DNA of 64,000 nt, taken from contig NC_065536.1 in assembly GCF_932294415.1 (NCBI RefSeq), positions 47,217,854-47,281,853 on the forward strand, in the 5' to 3' direction. The position numbers and the translations under genes are program-made. Shown here piece after piece: positions 58,576 to 64,000 of the stretch. The stretch comes from Quercus robur (Eukaryota; Streptophyta; Magnoliopsida; Fagales; Fagaceae). The notes under the pieces were generated by a model. It was given only the letters and a program-made list of their open reading frames with translations. It was not told the DNA's origin and ran no database searches. Position 1 is the stretch's first letter; every line of letters begins with the position of its first letter.

Positions 58576-61037
58576 TAATTATAAAGAAGATCAAAACCTT
58601 TAAAATGATTGACATACTACAAGAACATACAAAATGACTCCAATTAAAAAAATAATAATACTGTAATAAAGAGGGGGGTGTTTTAGCTAAGAAAAGGAAG
58701 GCGGATAAGTATACCATATACGTGCCGATCACTGTAGAAGTTTGTTGACATTTAATAATGTCATCATAATCATGACAGCATTTCCAATAAACTAGCCAAA
58801 TTTTTAGCTAAAAACTAGTACTTCATTTTCAAGCAAATCACTTTTCAAAAGTATACTCCCAAAATATAATCAACACACTATTCTTTCTATTAAATTTATA
58901 CAATCTTTTAAAAAAATATTTATCCAAAGACTCTAGGTAGGTGAACTTTACTTTGAAAATAGGCTTATTGGAAAAAATTATGATTTAAAATTTTTAATAA
59001 TTGTTGATACTTGATATTGATTGTTTAAACTTTGAAAAGGCTGAGAGGTGTTTGAATTTTGATAGAATTTGTTAAAAAGTGCAGTTTTAATAATGTGAGT
59101 GTTTGATTAGCACCAATCAAAACTACTATTTGAGGATTAAATTATCAAAAGGGACAGTTGTCGGGAACGTTTTGCAACAAGGACCAAAAATGTGAAAATG
59201 GCCCAAATCTCCCCTTGGATTCTTAAGAAGTGGTTATTTGTGGAGAGTCAAGCCTAGAATTCCAAATATATAATGAACAAAGGCTAATGGTGCTTTAACA
59301 AGAGAGAATCAAAATGCCAACAACAAAAATGCAGAAAAGTGCATAAAAACAATACATCCAAAACTTCAACTCATAGTCAGCGAGAAGAAGAAATTGAGAG
59401 AGGTTGTGAAAAGAGAGGGAAGGTTCCCCTATATCTATATTTCCACCCCTAAGCTTTGGAATTGTGAAAATATTGGCTGGCTAAATAGATTTTTGCTCTA
59501 AAGTTTCAGCTCCTTGGGGAAAGAATAGTAGTTAGTTCATTTTGAATTTGATTAGGGCCTTTTGTATTGAGTTTGGGGTGCTCTCAATGACTGGTTTTTG
59601 GTTAATAGAAGAGGCTTTGAACCCCAAGGTCTCAATCAAAGAGGTTATGGTTAGATTTTCTTTAATTGGGTAAGAGGGTTGGCTTACTTTTTGCATAATT
59701 TGGAGTGGCCTAAATTCATGGGCTGATGTTTCTTAGACATGGTAGACCCTTGGAGTCCACATTTGGTTGTTGCAGCAAACAAGGCCAACCACTTGGGGTC
59801 AACTATATGTTTTAGGCAAAAAATTGTCGAGCAGAAAAGTTAGGCTATAGTCAGCTAGAGCACAAAAGCTCTTTTAAGGTGGAAATTTCAGGTACAAGAC
59901 CTCCTACAAGAGGCTGAGGTACTACCAGTGTCCCTTGCCCACTTGGTAGCACGCATGGGCTGGACTCATGCAAGAGGTCTGAAAGAAACAGGCTCATACC
60001 CTTCAAACCACACTTTCTCAATTTCTCCCAATATGTCGCATGGGCTTGGGTCATGCTTAAAAGAATAAAATATAATGTAATACACGAATTGAACCCACAA
60101 GGAAGTCGAGCTTGGTTGAATCGGGCTTGTACAAAATGTGTCACAAAAATGGGTATAAGCAACAGTTAAAAACATATTTAAAAAATTAAAAACAAAAAAC
60201 TTTGAACATGATGAAGGAATTCACCGATCCGCAAAGATTATGAAAGAGGATGTTACTCTCTTCTCATGTCAAGTTCCTTCTCACAAAATTTTGGGTCATA
60301 GGGCAAAATCGGGATTTTGAGAAAAACCGAGTACAATTTAGGGGGGGGGGGGGGGGGGGGGAAGGTATAATTGAGACTGGTAGTGGTTATATTAAAACAC
60401 CAAACTCACGTTCTCGATAGGGCTGAGTGTACAACTATGGCTCATCCAAATCCCCTATTCTTGCAAGCCCGAGTCCAACAGGTAGAGTGTCACTATGATC
60501 ATGCACGCCAACTTAAGTCGCCCCTCTACCCATTTTTTTCTCAGCAAGAAAATAATAAAAAACCAAAATTGCTTTTTTCTTTTTTTCATAAAAGATAGAA
60601 ATTCTATTCTAGTTTAATCTATTTTTAAAATGGAAGCCATCTCAATTTTTGGGATAAAAATCACAGATAACTTGCTTGACAAAAGCTCAATAAAAGGAAA
60701 TGCTAAAATGAATAAAAATGAACGAGAAGAACTAGGGGAAAAAATGGCACTACCAAACAGGTACTCATTTCTCACTCTAGAATCTTTTCTCATCTCTTCT
60801 CATCATTCTCACCACATTGATTTCATGTACTGCATAAAAATGATAGAGAAAGAAGACCTGCACGTTGAGTTTGACAAATGTATGCCCTGCAATCTATGGG
60901 TTGTACAGGTCAACAAAAATTGCTTGCCAAATGCCAATGGAACCACCACAACGGGACCCATTAAAATAAAATTAGCTTCTTCTCCCAATAATGTTAGTAA
61001 CTTCATTGATTATCAAAAAGGAAAATTACTAGCAATA
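58576..61037. other. Intergenic, no gene seen
   Basis: Mostly AT-rich. A G21 run lies at 60341-60361. A 136-codon open frame at 60630-61040 has no recognisable domain or gene-like context and is not called. The stretch 59830-60180 has more balanced composition but no identifiable element. Confidence 0.45.
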
Positions 61038-61105
61038 TAAACTTACATTGTGGACATACAAAATGTGTACAATATTGTACACATTGTGTCTATAATGTAA
61101 GTTTA
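61038..61105. repeat. 68-bp near-perfect palindrome
   Basis: 'taaacttacatt' at the left pairs with 'aatgtaagttta' at the right, and 'tgtgtacaat' pairs with 'attgtacaca' around the centre near 61071. Only a few mismatches occur, in the 'gtggacatacaaa' segment. It can form a long hairpin. It lies about 270 bases beyond the MORC stop codon, possibly in or near its 3' UTR. Confidence 0.8.
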
Positions 61106-61371
61106 GATTGGCCAATACAATGTACTCCTATAATAGTTTTAAAAAAAAAAAAAAATAGTAACTTCATTAAGAATTCTAGATAATAATAATAATGACTAAA
61201 CTAAAACACAGGGAGGGGTTTGCGCTCTATATTTCAGATTTACGGTGAAGCAAACACCCCTAGCTAGTACAACATCATATAAACAAGAATTTAGTGTGAG
61301 CCAATTATAAAAAATAAAAGGCTCTTCAATCATATGTTAATTGTGCTTCAGTGTTCATCATTACTTGCAAC

Positions 61372-61968
61372 TCAACCCTTCCTGCCTTCTAGTTGCTTCA
61401 CCTTCTCAATTAGCAGTTCAATGGTATTAGATGCATCCTACGGTAAACAAAGAGACTTCATCAGCAAAAGAAGCACTTTCATTGTATTAAAATCTACAAT
61501 CAGACTTTTTTTTTTTTTTTGCTTACTCTTAATTTCTCCCTCAATTTATTCTCTTCCACGATTTTCTGGTCCCTTTCTTTGGAAATCATATCAATCAGAA
61601 TTTCTTGCTCCTTCTCCATATCTTCTAATTTTTGTTCTTTCTCCTGAAGCTGATGGTAAAAAAGGAAAACCAAAAAGACTTCAGTTTTATAATCCACTGT
61701 TAGAGATGACTGACAAAACCGAACTCAAATACCTATAACTAGACCCCTAGCCCAGAAATACTAATAAGGCCATCATGTACTTTTATATTCTAAAGTTATT
61801 GAAGAATCCATATATGTATAATTGGTAATAAATTTAATTGGTGTTTTCCATGCAACCAACTTGCATAAGTGAGCAGAATTGTGCAATTAAATCATTTAAT
61901 GAATCTACACACTAAGACAATAATTAGGTAAGTCTGGCTACCATTCCATTTTTTTTTTTTTTTAAAGC

Positions 61969-62002
<34 letters not shown>

Positions 62003-63636
62003 GATTGAACTAGGGAAAATTAGCATTCAGCAGATTTCCTCATTATCCATTTTAAATTCTCTTTAATGTTTGTATATCCCAGTCACTCATGAAAAACAAT
62101 TGCCAATTCCACTTAATCTCTGTAGCACACTGATTACAACTTTAAAAACTTATTTAAACTGTACAATCTGAAACTCTTAAATAGTGAAAAGATGAAGTGG
62201 GCAAATGACTGTCTACTTACCTGAATTGCAAATATTCTACTTCTTTCTCTTTCCTTCTGTAAATCAGTTAGCAATTTAGCCATCTCTGGACTGCATAGTT
62301 CCTTCATTCTGCAAAGGAAAAGGATATACTTCAATGGTTAAAAATGGAAACAAAAATGGCATAATCAAAAAATATCTCAGTGAATCCAACAATAACAATT
62401 ATACAACCTTTCCCTTGGTTCAAGATCCTCTTCTTTCACCTTGATTAGACTAAGTCCATTAAAGGATACTTGTCCATCACCGTTTATGGCAGGTGCCTGT
62501 CATGGAGAAAATAAATGGAAACATTTTAGAGACAAAAAGAATTGAAGACTAAAAAATGACTATTGGGATGAACCATAGAGCCACCCAAATTTAAAAGGAA
62601 AAAGAATGGCATATCATAGCACGAGCACATGAAAATTCAAAAAATATCTAATAATAGTGATAGTGGCTCGCAAGCATTCTAGTACTATCTCTTACAGAAA
62701 TATTTCTTATTATTCTTAAATTACACACTATCGACTCAATAAAGCCAGATATCTGACAAATTCAATTTTTCTACGTGGTGCATGAGGTAGAGCAAGAAGC
62801 AAAATGCAAGTGAGAAGTCAAATGGAAAATCTAACCTTTGAGAGTAAACCTGTAAACATTTGATCTCTTATTCCATTTGATGTGAGATCTTGCTGAGACT
62901 GAGATTCATCAGAACAAGGTGAGGCTTCATGAAAACTTTCATCTTCACTTGCAGACCCTGCTGGTTGTGATCCTTTATTAATTATCACACTGGATTTAGG
63001 TTTAGAACCCCTGCTAGTAGAGCCACGCCGATTCTGATTTGCCCATGAAGTAAATAGTTCTACAGATTCATGGGCTGGAGAATTAGTGGTGCATTGCCTA
63101 AGACCATAACCTGTGCCTGAAGTGGATGGAGAATTAGTGGTGCATTGCCTAAGACCATAACCTGTGCCTGAAGTGGATTTCTCTTTGTGAGATGCTTTGA
63201 CTGGAGAACCAGGTTGACGGCGTCTTGCTGCATAACCAACTTCCTGGCAATTTGTGGACCTGACAAAAATAAATCCATAAATTAAGTTTTTTCATCACCT
63301 CAGATTTTCTATCGCATGAAACAAAAGAAAACACACCAGTATTTCTTTTGGATTGCATTTAACCGTTGCTCAAGTCTTGCGAGAACAGTTGTGCGCTCAA
63401 AGCCCTGCTTGTCATGAGCTGGTTCAATAAAATTAGCTTCCAATACACCTGTTGCATAGAAGGGGCATAACAACAATAAAGTTTAATAAAAAATTCTTAT
63501 TCATTGAAAAAAAAATCACGTTAAAAGTAGTTGTTGCAATGCCAAAAACAATACTAATTGAGTAATTTCAAAGTGAAACAATACCAATAACTCCACGACC
63601 ATCACTGCCAGCGGCATTCCAGACCCTCCAGAATGG
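61372..63636 (-). CDS. MORC-family GHKL ATPase, C-terminal part (gene continues off the right edge)
   Basis: Seven minus-strand exons join in frame at GT..AG sites: 63636-63585, 63448-63337, 63259-62836, 62496-62408, 62308-62221, 61649-61527 and 61437-61372, with the stop at 61374-61372. The first two encode PFWRVWNAAGSDGRGVI and GVLEANFIEPAHDKQGFERT, then LEQRLNAIQKKYW. This is the end of the S5-type domain of plant MORC (CRT1-like) proteins, which are nuclear ATPases involved in gene silencing and defence. A long, probably disordered Ser-rich region follows. The last exons form a coiled coil (LQEKEQKLEDMEKEQEILID; ending IEKVKQLEGRKG) of the kind that mediates MORC dimerisation. The sequence suggests the MORC4/7 type rather than MORC1, but this is from memory. 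The ATPase exons lie beyond 64000. Confidence 0.9.
63076..63177 (-). repeat. Exact 51-bp tandem duplication inside a MORC exon
   Basis: Two identical 51-base units (63076-63126 and 63127-63177) add an in-frame repeat of 17 residues, STSGTGYGLRQCTTNSP, to the linker. The frame is kept, and the units are identical by eye. Confidence 0.9.
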
Positions 63637-64000
63637 CTGCAAAGAAGGCAATCAAACAGAATACAATGTTTAAATAATAAAATGCAATGTATCACTCTAG
63701 AAATCCGGCAGGATAAAATTTTTACTTGGACCCCTTATCAATCATTTTGAGCACAAAAAATTGCAGCTAATCATAATTCTAAAAGCAAAACCACCAAAAC
63801 TGTTGTAACTCCAATAAAAATAAGATGAAACCTTCATAATGTATCATTGGTTAATTAAAGCTTGTGTAAGTGATTTATGTACGTGCTCTAGAATTTTGAA
63901 ACGTATAAAGGATGGGCCCAAGATGTACTCAAGCAAAAGAAGATTTTATACGAAAACCTAAAATGAATGCATTGCATAAAAAAACCTAGAACCGCTTGAC
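63637..64000 (-). other. MORC intron (partial)
   Basis: The minus strand upstream of the acceptor at 63638-63637 shows no further exon to the window end. It is read as intron sequence of the MORC gene. Confidence 0.6.

Noticed and set aside
60630-61040. A 136-codon plus-strand open frame
   Set aside because: No recognisable domain, no splice or promoter context, low-complexity stretches, and it overlaps the palindrome region. Not enough support for a gene.

Overview
This is plant nuclear DNA, most likely from a woody eudicot. The evidence is AT-rich intergenic sequence, GT..AG introns, TATA boxes, plant gene families (Ole e 1-like extensin, SWEET, MORC) and dense plant-type transposons. I cannot name the species. 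No bacterial features, CRISPR arrays or RNA genes were seen.

Only three host genes look potentially functional. Two are paralogous two-exon genes for secreted Ole e 1-domain proline-rich proteins, at 4966-6216 (+) and 29984-31245 (-), about 24 kb apart and in opposite orientation. The third is the 3' part of a MORC-family ATPase gene on the minus strand (seven coding exons, 61372-63636) that runs off the right edge. A SWEET sugar-transporter locus at 43.3-45.9 kb survives only as broken pieces.

Most of the rest is transposons, many with boundaries readable to the base. From left to right: a Tourist/PIF-type MITE (1011-1704); CACTA-like subterminal repeats (2150-2665); a TIR element with 8-bp target duplication (3410-3988); a tandem array (6537-12716) built on another Tourist MITE and invaded by a GGAATG-rich MITE; a third Tourist MITE (15170-15743); a hAT element (19360-20105); a decayed Ty3/gypsy element (20169-29270); a MULE carrying a ribosomal protein S2 fragment (31698-32839); two more hAT elements (33341-34581, 35093-35690); a gag-only LTR element with perfect target duplication (35835-41173); gypsy integrase scraps; a CACTA-like element carrying SWEET exons (44321-45709); a second, fuller Ty3/gypsy element (46502-55634); a TRIM-like concatemer (56703-57594); and a solo LTR (57705-58570).

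The two large gypsy elements share one plan. Gag-pol lies on the minus strand, and a separate coiled-coil gene with its own introns lies on the plus strand between pol and the 3' LTR. Both are heavily mutated. Two independent TIR elements here carry host gene fragments (RPS2 and SWEET), so gene capture is the recurring theme of the window.
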